From positions 1 through 64,000 of the forward strand of contig QCNC01000004.1 in NCBI GenBank assembly GCA_003210155.1: a DNA stretch of 64,000 bases, given 5' to 3'. Within the stretch, counting starts at the first letter, position 1. Each line of letters opens with the position of its first letter. The notes beneath the pieces are model-generated. The model saw only the letters and a program-made list of their open reading frames with translations. It ran no database searches and was not told the DNA's origin. Position numbers and translations under genes: made by a program. This document shows positions 1-10,206 of the stretch, piece after piece. The DNA is from Prochlorococcus sp. AG-424-E18. GTDB taxonomy: Bacteria; Cyanobacteriota; Cyanobacteriia; PCC-6307; Cyanobiaceae.

Positions 1-938
1 ATAATAATCTTGATTTTTCTTAATATTTTTATATTCATTAAAAACCGCCTTAGTTGATTAATTAAAGTCTGTTTTTTTGGGATTTCTCTAAAAATATGAG
101 AAAACATAAATGAAATATTTTCTTTTTTTACTCCATAATTTCTCATTAATTTTTTTATATCATCGTATTCTTTTTTTATTGATTTACTTTTCATTTTCAT
201 CCACCTATTTAAGGTATTGGACCTATTAAGATTCTTGTTAACACCACCAGAATCAGCAACGGGCGGATTGATTCCATTTCTTATCCATGAGACAGTATTA
301 TGCACATGACATTTACCATGAGCTATATTTGTGAATTCAAAGAGTCTTTCTATAGCAAATGGGCATGATATTGATATAGAAAAGCTATTACGAACATTTC
401 TTTTCCAATCATGGCTTCTTATAACAGAATAAAAAGTTGCACAAATGTAATCATTGAAATAGTGAAATACTCTATCTTCCATATTTTCATGTATTTGAGT
501 AGAATTCACATCTTCTAATTTTAGATATGCTTTTCTTATTTTTAAGTTATTTTTAGTTTTATATACAAGATTACATCGACCCATTGATGAATTAAATTCT
601 GTGTTTCTATCTAAAAATTTTATTGATCTTGCTATACCTCTTGGGAGATGAATCTCATCATCAGCTGATAATAAACTATATTCTCTACTTACAATATAGG
701 TGGCTTTTTTTATTCGCTCAGAATATGATTTCGGTTCGTAAAAGTATTTTAATTTAAAGTTTGGATTGTGATTTTTTTTTGTCAAATTAATTTTCTTATT
801 AGAACCATCCAAAATTATTAGTTCAATGGGATATTTACTCCAATAGTTAACTAAAGCTTTAAGGCTAAGTTCCTTATTATAAGACAAAACAACTACTGAT
901 AATTTGTTTAAATATTTGTTTAATCTATTATTTACCAT
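1..938 (-). CDS. Glycosyltransferase, TIGR00180-like family (partial, runs off left edge)
   Basis: Not in the ORF track because it has no stop inside the window. Reverse strand reads MVNNRLNKYLNKLSVVVLSYNKELSLKALVNYWSKYPIELIILDGSNKK...YSLLSADDEIHLPRGI..., open to base 1. LSVVVLSYN, LIILDGS and SADDE fit this GT family. Confidence 0.8.
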   Translation of the reverse strand, partial: MVNNRLNKYLNKLSVVVLSYNKELSLKALVNYWSKYPIELIILDGSNKKINLTKKNHNPNFKLKYFYEPKSYSERIKKATYIVSREYSLLSADDEIHLPRGIARSIKFLDRNTEFNSSMGRCNLVYKTKNNLKIRKAYLKLEDVNSTQIHENMEDRVFHYFNDYICATFYSVIRSHDWKRNVRNSFSISISCPFAIERLFEFTNIAHGKCHVHNTVSWIRNGINPPVADSGGVNKNLNRSNTLNRWMKMKSKSIKKEYDDIKKLMRNYGVKKENISFMFSHIFREIPKKQTLINQLRRFLMNIKILRKIKII

Positions 939-990
939 TTTATTTTATTCAATATACTGTTAGTTTAACATTGGATAATATAACTATATA

Positions 991-1947
991 ATGTCAAATT
1001 TTATTATTGTAGGTTGCGGGAAAATAGGTAATGAATATGCAAGAATATTAAATAAACAAGGTCATCAAATCAAATTAGCTTTTGGCTCTGGAAATTCTGA
1101 CTCACATGTCAAACTCGCTAAAAAATACGATGCAGAATTTTCAAGTAATTACAATATCTTAAAGGAAGATAAATTTGATTATGACGGAATAATAATTTCG
1201 ATTCCTGCTAAAGAAGATTTAAAATGGATTAATAATTTGCCTCCAACAAATATTTTAATTGAGAAACCTGGCCAATTAAAATCAATTGATTTAGAAAAAT
1301 TAAATAAAGGAATTCACAATATATTTATTGCTTATAATAGAAAATTTTATGATTCATATAATCATCTTCAAAATTTTGTAAATTCACAATCAAAACCTTG
1401 CATTGTAAGTGTTAATATCCCAGAACCTATAAATACTCAATTTGAAGACATAGAAACACAAAGACCATTTAATGTTACAAACAATTCTTGTCATATAATT
1501 AGTATTTTGAGAGGGGTTTTTGGTAAATTAAATTTAGAAAAGACTTTTAATAAAAATAAATTATTTATAAATAGATCTGCTCTTCTTAATTCAATCACTT
1601 CAAAAGGACATATAATTAATCTTTTAATTAGCTTAGATGAATATTCTAATACATCTATAAAAGTAAAGGGCGATAAAAATTCATTATTATTGCAACCTAT
1701 TGAGGAATCAAAAGAAATAATAGGTTTAAATTCAGAAATTGATTTAAAAGATAACGTAAGAAAATATTTTCAATTATTTGGTGAAACAAAAAAATCTTAT
1801 TGTGATTTTGGATTCAAGCCAGGTTTTTATAAACAGGTGGAAGCTTTTACAAAATTTTGTAGCTCACGGGAAAACATAATGTCCTCACTTACAAAGATAG
1901 AAGAGGGAATAGAAATTATTAAAGAAATAGAATATTTTCTAAAATAA
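991..1947 (+). CDS. Gfo/Idh/MocA-family oxidoreductase-like protein
   Basis: N-terminal Rossmann motif GCGKIGNEYARIL; IIISIPAKED and IEKPGQL typical of the family. Confidence 0.7.
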   Translation: MSNFIIVGCGKIGNEYARILNKQGHQIKLAFGSGNSDSHVKLAKKYDAEFSSNYNILKEDKFDYDGIIISIPAKEDLKWINNLPPTNILIEKPGQLKSIDLEKLNKGIHNIFIAYNRKFYDSYNHLQNFVNSQSKPCIVSVNIPEPINTQFEDIETQRPFNVTNNSCHIISILRGVFGKLNLEKTFNKNKLFINRSALLNSITSKGHIINLLISLDEYSNTSIKVKGDKNSLLLQPIEESKEIIGLNSEIDLKDNVRKYFQLFGETKKSYCDFGFKPGFYKQVEAFTKFCSSRENIMSSLTKIEEGIEIIKEIEYFLK

Positions 1948-2243
1948 AGTTAACAAAAATTTTTTAGGATAAATAATATAATTATTTTTCTTTAAATTAT
2001 TCTTATTGGATTAGCTAATAAAAAAAGCATTTTAAATTTTATATTAATTTTTGAGGTTTTTATTGCTGGTTATTCCGAATCTTTTTATAAAAAGTTTTTA
2101 TATTTAATGGAATATAGAAAATATTCATATTTTTTAAAAACTACTTTACGCATTTTCACATAATTTATTTGATTAAAATTTTAAAGAAAGATTTGTTAAA
2201 CAGTGCTTCTGCTAAGATAAAATATTAATTATTTTCGTTAACT

Positions 2244-3269
2244 TTGATGAAAGTTCTAGTTACTGGTTCTGCCGGGTTTATTGGTTTTCATCTAACTAAA
2301 AAACTTTTAGAAAGAGGCGACGTAGTATTAGGTATAGATAATTTGAATCCTTATTATGACGTGACGCTTAAAAAAGATAGATTATTGGAACTTCAAAAGG
2401 CAGCAAAAAAATATAGTACCTCTTTTCAATTTTCAGAAATTAATCTTGAAGATTCAGAAAATATTAATTCATTTTTTGATGAAAATAAACCACAAAAAGT
2501 AATTAACTTAGCCGCTCAGGCTGGGGTAAGATATTCACTTGAAAATCCAAGTGCATATATACAATCCAATTTGGTTGGTTTTGGGAATATATTAGAAAAT
2601 TGCCGAAATCATGATGTAGAACATTTAGTTTATGCAAGCAGTAGTTCTGTTTACGGAGGAAATACAAATTTTCCTTTTTCAGAAAAAGATGGAGTTAATC
2701 ATCCTGTTAGTTTATATGCTGCTACAAAACGTTCTAATGAATTAATGGCTCATACATATAGTCATTTATTTAATTTACCTTCTACGGCGGTTCGTTTTTT
2801 TACAGTATATGGTCCCTGGGGGAGACCGGATATGGCTCTTTTCCTTTTCACAAAAGCAATTTTGAATAATCAACCAATAAAAATTTTTAATCAAGGGGAT
2901 ATGATAAGAGACTTTACCTATGTAGATGATATTGTAAATTCGTTAATAAAACTTTTGGATAAGGTCGCAACACCATTAAAGAACTTTGATTCATCTAATC
3001 CAGATCCCTCTACCAGTTGGTGTCCTCACAGAATATTTAATATAGGTAATTCTAAACCAACTAATCTAATGAAATATATAGATTGTTTGGAAAACTCATT
3101 AAATAGAAAAGCAATTAAGTTCTTTCTTCCTATGCAAAAAGGTGATGTAAGGGTTACGTCCTCAAACTGTAGTGCACTTGAAGATTGGATTGGTTATAAA
3201 CCTTCAACCGAAATAGAGACTGGTATATCTAAATTTGTTAAGTGGTTTAGAGAATATTATAAAATATGA
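2244..3269 (+). CDS. NAD-dependent epimerase, UDP-glucuronate 4-epimerase-like
   Basis: VTGSAGFIGFHL, NLAAQAGVRYS, YAATKRSNE, TVYGPWGRPDMALFLFTKAI. Confidence 0.88.
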   Translation: MMKVLVTGSAGFIGFHLTKKLLERGDVVLGIDNLNPYYDVTLKKDRLLELQKAAKKYSTSFQFSEINLEDSENINSFFDENKPQKVINLAAQAGVRYSLENPSAYIQSNLVGFGNILENCRNHDVEHLVYASSSSVYGGNTNFPFSEKDGVNHPVSLYAATKRSNELMAHTYSHLFNLPSTAVRFFTVYGPWGRPDMALFLFTKAILNNQPIKIFNQGDMIRDFTYVDDIVNSLIKLLDKVATPLKNFDSSNPDPSTSWCPHRIFNIGNSKPTNLMKYIDCLENSLNRKAIKFFLPMQKGDVRVTSSNCSALEDWIGYKPSTEIETGISKFVKWFREYYKI

Positions 3270-4621
3270 AATTTCAAGATTATAAAGATTGTACTGTTGC
3301 TGTCTTGGGACTTGGTTACGTTGGCCTACCATTAGCCATAGAATTAAGTAAGCATCAAAAATGTCTTTTATCGAATATTAAATTGGAAAGAAAAGTAATT
3401 GCTTTTGATATTAATGAGAAACGTATTAAGGCTTTAAAGAAAAATTTTGATGAAACTAAGGAAGTAAGTTTTGATGAATTAAATTCAGCTAAAAATATTA
3501 TTTTTACTTCAAATAAATTAGATTTAATTAATGCTTCAATTTTTATAATAACTGTTCCTACACCAGTTGATGATGCAAATAAACCAGACTTAAATATTCT
3601 TAAGAAAGCAACCTATACAGTCGCTGAAATTATGAAAAAAAGATATGAAATAAAGAAAAAAAATAATAATAATATTATTGATGTTGTTATATACGAGAGT
3701 ACAGTATATCCTGGAGCAACTGAAGAATTCTGCATACCAATAATTGAAGAACAAAAAGATTTAATGTTAAATAAAACCTTTGTATGTGGATATAGCCCTG
3801 AAAGAATAAATCCTGGTGATAAAGAACATAATTTAATTAATACAGTAAAAGTTACAAGTGGAAGTTGTGATGATGCAAGTGAATGGATTAGTTCTTTGTA
3901 TGGATCTTTTATTAAAGGGGGTATATATAAGGCAAAAAATATTAAAGTGGCTGAAGCAGCGAAGGTTATTGAAAATACTCAAAGAGATTTAAATATAGCT
4001 CTTATAAATGAATTAGCAATGATTTTTAATAAATTAGAAATTGATACACATGATGTGTTAAAAACAGCAGGTTCAAAATGGAATTTCCTCAATTTTAAGC
4101 CAGGACTTGTTGGCGGTCACTGTATTGGAGTAGATCCATATTATTTAACGTACAAAGCTGAACAAGTGAATTATTACCCAGAAATTGTTCTGGCTGGAAG
4201 AAGAATTAATAACAACATGAGTAAATGGATATGTGATCAAATAATTAAAAAAATGTCTTTGACTGGAAATTTAGTTAAAGGGAGTAGAGTTATCTTATTA
4301 GGCATTACATTCAAAGAAAATTGTCCTGATGTAAGAAATACTAAAGTCATTGATATTATAAATATCCTCAATGAGTATGAAATAATTATTGACGTATATG
4401 ATCCGTGTGCTGATTTTTCTAAGGTTGATAATAGTTTAAACATTAATATAATCAAGAAGCTTTCCCCTCCATATAGATATGATGTAGCATTGGTTGCTGT
4501 TGGGCACAATGAATTCAAAGATAAGAATATTAATTTTTGGAAGGATTTAATTACTAAAGAAGGTTTAATTATCGATTTGAAAGATATTGTCCCTAGGGAG
4601 ATAGTTAGTCTAAGATTATGA
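3266..4621 (+). CDS. Nucleotide sugar dehydrogenase (UDP-GlcNAc/GalNAc 6-dehydrogenase-like, TviB/WbpO type)
   Basis: VLGLGYVGLPLA, VPTPVD, ESTVYPG, GYSPERINPGD, GGHCIGVDPYYL; overlaps the preceding CDS by 4 nt. Confidence 0.9.
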   Translation: MKFQDYKDCTVAVLGLGYVGLPLAIELSKHQKCLLSNIKLERKVIAFDINEKRIKALKKNFDETKEVSFDELNSAKNIIFTSNKLDLINASIFIITVPTPVDDANKPDLNILKKATYTVAEIMKKRYEIKKKNNNNIIDVVIYESTVYPGATEEFCIPIIEEQKDLMLNKTFVCGYSPERINPGDKEHNLINTVKVTSGSCDDASEWISSLYGSFIKGGIYKAKNIKVAEAAKVIENTQRDLNIALINELAMIFNKLEIDTHDVLKTAGSKWNFLNFKPGLVGGHCIGVDPYYLTYKAEQVNYYPEIVLAGRRINNNMSKWICDQIIKKMSLTGNLVKGSRVILLGITFKENCPDVRNTKVIDIINILNEYEIIIDVYDPCADFSKVDNSLNINIIKKLSPPYRYDVALVAVGHNEFKDKNINFWKDLITKEGLIIDLKDIVPREIVSLRL

Positions 4622-4678
4622 GCATCTTAGTAAATAATTAAACTTAAGATTTTTTCTTAATTTTTAAATAAAAAAATA

Positions 4679-6604
4679 TTAATGCCAATGTTTATACCAT
4701 GCTTGAAAATTAAGTATTGTCCACAACTGGTGATGCCAACAATATTTTTGCGATTTATGTTCTTCCCAAATTTTTCTTACTTGATTTGGTTCAAAAAAAC
4801 TGTTTTTAAGTTCTCTCTCACTTAACATTTCTTCAGTCCAGTCTCTTAAATCAGTACATAACCATTGATCGATTGGTATCCCAAATCCCATCTTTGGTCT
4901 ATTAATTAATTCTTCGGGTACATATTTGCATAAAACCTCATACAAAGCCCATTTCCCTTTACCATTATAGAATTTTTGATTAAAAGGAAGGCTCATCGTC
5001 CATTCAATTAGGGTGTGGTCCAGATAAGGTACTCTTGTTTCAAGACCATTAGACATTGATGCTCTATCTGTTTTGACTAGAATATCGTCTGGCAGATAAG
5101 TTTTCATATCTAGAGCCATCATTATTTCTCTAAAATCGTATTCCTGCCTCCAATTCTTTTCTAAAAGATCTAAATTCAAGTCTTTTATTTCATTCCTTAG
5201 AAATAAAGAGGGACTTTGTATTACTGAAACTATTTTTTTATAGTAATCTATATCATCTTTTATGGTTAGAGTGTTTGAAAGCTTTTGTATTCTGTCACCA
5301 AAAGCTGGAATATTTCCTAAAGAAAATAATTTTCCAAGATATCTATCTAGATAGTTTGAAGGTAAAATTTTTAAAAGATTTGAAAATAAATACTTTAATT
5401 TTTTAGGATATTTCTGAAAAGTCTTAAATATTTTGTATCCAAGATTATATCTGTTATATCCACAAAATAATTCATCGCCTCCATCGCCAGCAAGCGATAC
5501 TGAAACATGACTTTTAATTAGTTTGCTGAGGATAAATGTAGGAATCTGTGATGAATCTGCGAAAGGCTCATCCCAGATAATTGGAAGATTTGGAATTACA
5601 GATATCGCATCCTTTTCTTTAATGTAGAGTTCATTATGGCAAGTACCTAGATAACTTGATATTGCTTTTGCACTATTTGCCTCGTTATATCCTGGTGTCT
5701 CGAATCCTATAGTGAAAGTATTGATGGGAGATTTACTAAGTGATTGCATTTCTGCAGCAATTAAACTTGAATCAATACCTCCAGATAAACTAACTCCAAT
5801 TGGAACATCCGATAACATTCTCATTTTTACTGAATTTTTAATTCTCAAATCCAATTCATTTATTACTTCATCATGTGAAAAATTATGCCTGCAAGAAATA
5901 CTTTTGTCTAAAGTTGAAAATAAATCCCAATAAGATTTATGATCAGATATTTCAAATTTATCTATATCGAAAGTTATTATTGTTCCTGGTTCAAGTTTAT
6001 AAATTCCATCATAAATACAAAATGGTGTTGGTACATAAGAATAACGAAGATATAGATTTAATGCTTCTGAATTAATTGAAGGAGACCAGTCAGGGTGATG
6101 TACAAAAGATTTTAATTCTGATCCAAAAAAGAATGTTTTTTTTAATCGGCCATAGTAAAGAGGTTTTTCCCCAAGTCTATCTCTTGCAAGAAAAATCTTT
6201 TTTTCTTGCCTATCAAGTAACACGAAGGCAAACATCCCATTCATCATTTTTAAAGTTTCTTCTATACCAATAAGACTAAATGACTCCAATATTGTTTCAG
6301 TGTCACTGTTTCCTTTCCATTTGAAATTAGCTTTTTGATTGAGGTTTTTTCTAATATCAAAATGGTTATAAATTTCTCCATTGAATGAAATGACAAATCT
6401 TTTGTTAAGACTTATCATAGGCTGATTACCATATCTAGATAGTTCTAATATTGAGAGTCTGGTATGACCTAATGATATGCTTCCTGAGTTATCTGTCCAA
6501 AAACTTTGATGGTCTGGTCCTCTTGAATTAAGAGAATTCGTCATTTTTGATATTATCATTTCATCACTAGAGTTTAATGAAACAAAACCTGTAATTCCGC
6601 ACAT
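4679..6604 (-). CDS. asnB: Asparagine synthase (glutamine-hydrolysing) family protein
   Basis: MCGITGFVS N-terminal nucleophile Cys, SLSGGIDSSLIA ATP pyrophosphatase motif, 641 aa. Confidence 0.92.
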   Translation of the reverse strand: MCGITGFVSLNSSDEMIISKMTNSLNSRGPDHQSFWTDNSGSISLGHTRLSILELSRYGNQPMISLNKRFVISFNGEIYNHFDIRKNLNQKANFKWKGNSDTETILESFSLIGIEETLKMMNGMFAFVLLDRQEKKIFLARDRLGEKPLYYGRLKKTFFFGSELKSFVHHPDWSPSINSEALNLYLRYSYVPTPFCIYDGIYKLEPGTIITFDIDKFEISDHKSYWDLFSTLDKSISCRHNFSHDEVINELDLRIKNSVKMRMLSDVPIGVSLSGGIDSSLIAAEMQSLSKSPINTFTIGFETPGYNEANSAKAISSYLGTCHNELYIKEKDAISVIPNLPIIWDEPFADSSQIPTFILSKLIKSHVSVSLAGDGGDELFCGYNRYNLGYKIFKTFQKYPKKLKYLFSNLLKILPSNYLDRYLGKLFSLGNIPAFGDRIQKLSNTLTIKDDIDYYKKIVSVIQSPSLFLRNEIKDLNLDLLEKNWRQEYDFREIMMALDMKTYLPDDILVKTDRASMSNGLETRVPYLDHTLIEWTMSLPFNQKFYNGKGKWALYEVLCKYVPEELINRPKMGFGIPIDQWLCTDLRDWTEEMLSERELKNSFFEPNQVRKIWEEHKSQKYCWHHQLWTILNFQAWYKHWH

Positions 6605-6838
6605 ATATTTGACAAACTATATTTACAAATTATTCAATATTATGAATTAAATTTTTTTCATTAATATATTTTAATAATAAATATATAGCGATATTTTAAA
6701 GAAAATATTTTTTAATATAAATATAATGCTGTTGTTTAACTATTAACATCAAAATATTATTTCGCAAGTAATAAAAGTCTTTCAGCAATTAAGAAAGTTC
6801 TATTTTGATATTTAATATATTATTTTAAGTAAAATTTT

Positions 6839-8059
6839 TTAAAAAATTTCTGATCTATCAATTATTAGATCAGCTAATTCAAAACTAGCTGTAAAAGCTG
6901 GTGAAATAGCATTTAATACATGCGTGCTATTAAGACCATTTATACATAAAAAATCATCAATTAACTTACTATCTTTTAAATTAAATAATTGAGCTCTAAT
7001 TCCAACTTTATTACTTGGTTCAATAAATTCTGGTTTAAGGGAAGGTATCAGCTTTTTAGCAGCTTTTACTAAAAATGGCTGAAAAGATTGAAATGCCTGC
7101 TCATTGACATATTTTTGAAATCCTCCTTTATTTTGAATATATTGACTAGCTAAAATTGAAATATTTTTAAATGCCATTAAAGGTTCTAATCCATCAAAAA
7201 GATTATAATTTTCTCTTCCCCATGCAGGAGTGGCGGTAGGGCCTATAGTTATTACAGGTTTAGAATCAGCACTTGGAGTAAAATGTACACCTAAAAAAGG
7301 AAATGCCAAATCTGGCACAGGGTAAAGGTTTGTTGATATGGAAATCGGACTTTTATCTTTTATTTTCCAGTATAAACCTTTGAAAGGAAGCAGAATATAA
7401 TCCAAACCAATTTCAAACTTATGCGCCAATCTATCTGATTGAAGTCCAGAACAATTAAAAAGATAGTCAAAACTCAACTTACTATTATCTTCGAAAACTA
7501 ATTCACTTTTAAATTTGTTTACTTTAGATATTTTATGTCCCATTTTAAATTTCACGCCTTTTAACTCTAATTGGCTTTTGAGATGATTTATTACTTGTTT
7601 AGGATTAACCACTGCAGTATTTGGACTCCATAATGCTCTCCCAGAAGCTGATTTAGCTTGAGGTAAAATTTCATAAAGACTTTTTTCATCAAGATATTCA
7701 ACTTTTGCACCATTCTTAATACCCCTTTCTGCAAGAACATCTAATTGCTTATCAAGATGTGTTTCTGTTGGAACGATAATTTTTCCGCAAGAATTGATTG
7801 AAAGTTTATTATCTATGATCCAATTTTTTAATCTTTTTGATCCTTTTACACTTACTTTAGCCTTTAATGAACCTGGTTTATAATATAGACCTGCATGCAA
7901 AACTCCACTATTTCTCCCAGAAGTATGTAATCCAACTGCATTTTCTTTTTCAATAATAGTAATTTTATTTGATATTTTTCTTTCAATTAATTGATAAGCA
8001 ATACTTTGACCAACCATTCCCGCTCCAATTATAACAATTTCAGTTTTTATATTTTTCAT
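6839..8059 (-). CDS. lhgO: L-2-hydroxyglutarate oxidase-like FAD-dependent oxidoreductase
   Basis: IIGAGMVGQSIAYQL, HTSGRNSGVLHAGLYYKPGSLKA, GPTATPAWGRENY. Confidence 0.85.
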   Translation of the reverse strand: MKNIKTEIVIIGAGMVGQSIAYQLIERKISNKITIIEKENAVGLHTSGRNSGVLHAGLYYKPGSLKAKVSVKGSKRLKNWIIDNKLSINSCGKIIVPTETHLDKQLDVLAERGIKNGAKVEYLDEKSLYEILPQAKSASGRALWSPNTAVVNPKQVINHLKSQLELKGVKFKMGHKISKVNKFKSELVFEDNSKLSFDYLFNCSGLQSDRLAHKFEIGLDYILLPFKGLYWKIKDKSPISISTNLYPVPDLAFPFLGVHFTPSADSKPVITIGPTATPAWGRENYNLFDGLEPLMAFKNISILASQYIQNKGGFQKYVNEQAFQSFQPFLVKAAKKLIPSLKPEFIEPSNKVGIRAQLFNLKDSKLIDDFLCINGLNSTHVLNAISPAFTASFELADLIIDRSEIF

Positions 8060-8401
8060 AACTTTTTTAAAAAAAATTATTTTTTAATCCATCCTAACTT
8101 AGTAAAGAAAATTAATTAAAATAATGATTAACTAATAAAATAATCTATTTAATAAATTATTTGGGAAATCATTTAAATTTTATTATCTTTTTAGAATAAT
8201 ATAAATGTAACTCAATATATAATTTTATTTATTTAAAGATAAAAAATATTTTTCAATTCGCATTAACATCCTATTCATGAAATATTCTAAGATAATTTAA
8301 AAATAGAATTTTTAAACTACTTTAGAGACTTAATCTTTATTTTTATAATTTAACGATATATGTATATTATTCTTAAAAATACAATAGGATAATTTTTTAA
8401 A

Positions 8402-9253
8402 ATGAAACAAGAAAATACAAAAAATAGAATTGGTTTTATGCAAGGGAGGTTGTCTGAACCAGTAGATAATAAAATACAAGCATTTCCAATACATACTTGG
8501 GAGAAAGAATTTAAATGGGCAAAAAATATTGATATTAAAAATATGGAATGGACTATAGATTATCAAAATATTTTGCAGAACCCCCTTATGCAGAAAAATG
8601 GTAGAGATAAAATTAATTTTTTAAAAGAAAAATATGATCTTAAAATACCTTCGATCACATGCGATTGCTTTATGCAGCAACCATTTTGGAAAGAGTCTAA
8701 TCCAGAAAATAACAAAAAATTAATTAATTTATTCTTTAACTTAGTTCAAGCTTGTAAGATAATTGATTGTAGAATAATAGTATTGCCATTAGTAGATAAT
8801 GGAAAATTAGAGAAAAAAAAAGAAGAAAAATACTTAATAGATTTCTTAAAAGATAATATTGATTTTATAAAAGATAATAATGTTCAAATTGCTTTTGAGA
8901 TAGATTACGAGCCTAAAAAAATTGCAATCTTTTTAGAAAATTTAAACACTAACTTTTTTGGAATAAATTATGATATCGGTAATAGTGCCTCACTAGGATT
9001 TGAACCAGATCAGGAGTTCTATAATTATGGCGATAGAATATTTAATGTTCATATAAAAGATAGAAAATATAGAGGTTGCACTGTGCCTCTTGGAGAAGGA
9101 AATGCTAATATTCCTTTAGTCTTATCCCTGTTATCAAAATATAAATATAAAGGTAATTTTATTTTTCAAACAGCCAGAACCTACAAAGGGAATCATATAA
9201 ATTTAATGCAAGAATATTACATCAATCTACTTGAAGCATTGAAAATCTGTTAA
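8402..9253 (+). CDS. Sugar phosphate isomerase/epimerase-like TIM barrel protein
   Basis: GFMQGRLS, INYDIGNSASLG, VHIKDR, PLGEGNANIPLVLSLL. Confidence 0.75.
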   Translation: MKQENTKNRIGFMQGRLSEPVDNKIQAFPIHTWEKEFKWAKNIDIKNMEWTIDYQNILQNPLMQKNGRDKINFLKEKYDLKIPSITCDCFMQQPFWKESNPENNKKLINLFFNLVQACKIIDCRIIVLPLVDNGKLEKKKEEKYLIDFLKDNIDFIKDNNVQIAFEIDYEPKKIAIFLENLNTNFFGINYDIGNSASLGFEPDQEFYNYGDRIFNVHIKDRKYRGCTVPLGEGNANIPLVLSLLSKYKYKGNFIFQTARTYKGNHINLMQEYYINLLEALKIC

Positions 9254-9280
9254 TCTTTAGGAAAATATTTCAATAAATAC

Positions 9281-10033
9281 TTGAAAGGGATATTCGAAAA
9301 CAAAATAGTTTTTGTTACTGGATCTACTAGGGGTATAGGCTTACATATAGCAAAAAAATTTTCACTAAATGGTGCAAAAGTTTTTCTAAATGGAAGAGAT
9401 CAAAAATTTTTCAAAAGTGCTATTGAATTTATACCCGATGCTCAAATAATTAAAGGAGATTTAACAAATCCTGCCACTTTAAAGAAAGTTACAGATGAAT
9501 TAAAAGAGCGTGTAAAAAATATAGACATTCTTGTTTGTAATCTAGGAAGCGGAAGCTCTGTAAAACCCGGTGATGAGAATAATGATGAATGGAAAAGAAT
9601 GTTTGAATTAAATTTTTTTTCTGCAGTAAATATAATAGATCTTTTAAAGTCCGAACTCATAAAGAGATCAGGATCTATACTTTGTATATCTTCAATTTGC
9701 GGTAATAAAGTAATAGATGGTGCGCCTTTAACTTACTCATGTTCAAAGGCTGCCTTAAATGCTTATGTAAAATGTTCTGCTAATTTATTTGGGGAAAAAG
9801 GAATAAGAATAAATGCAATCGCCCCAGGAAATATTTTATTTGAGGGTTCCTCTTGGGATAAGAAAATTAAGCAAAATAAAAAATTAACAGATAATATATT
9901 AAAAAATAAGGTGCCTTTATCTAGATTTGGCAATCCTGAGGAAATTGCAGATTTAGCTTGTTTCCTATCATCACCAAAAGCAGCATTTGTTACGGGTTCA
10001 ATTTGGGATATAGATGGAGGTCAAAGTTTTTAG
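9281..10033 (+). CDS. SDR-family oxidoreductase
   Basis: TTG start; VTGSTRGIGLHIA, NLGSG, YSCSKAALNAYVK, IDGGQSF C-terminus. Confidence 0.88.
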   Translation: MKGIFENKIVFVTGSTRGIGLHIAKKFSLNGAKVFLNGRDQKFFKSAIEFIPDAQIIKGDLTNPATLKKVTDELKERVKNIDILVCNLGSGSSVKPGDENNDEWKRMFELNFFSAVNIIDLLKSELIKRSGSILCISSICGNKVIDGAPLTYSCSKAALNAYVKCSANLFGEKGIRINAIAPGNILFEGSSWDKKIKQNKKLTDNILKNKVPLSRFGNPEEIADLACFLSSPKAAFVTGSIWDIDGGQSF

Positions 10034-10206
10034 CAGATTTTTGAGAATAATAATTGATTTAAAAATTATTAAGTTATATTTTCCAATTAGCAATAAACTT
10101 GATTAATTTAATTTTGTGATTCAAATTAGTAAAATATAATATCTTTAAAAGAATATCTTAATCTAATTAATTCTTCGTAGAACTATTCTCAAAATATTAT
10201 TCAATT

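Noticed and set aside
4237-4518. Minus-strand 93-aa ORF
   Set aside because: Antisense to the well-supported nucleotide sugar dehydrogenase.
5712-6273. Three plus-strand ORFs (5712, 5875, 6076)
   Set aside because: All antisense to asnB with no family features.
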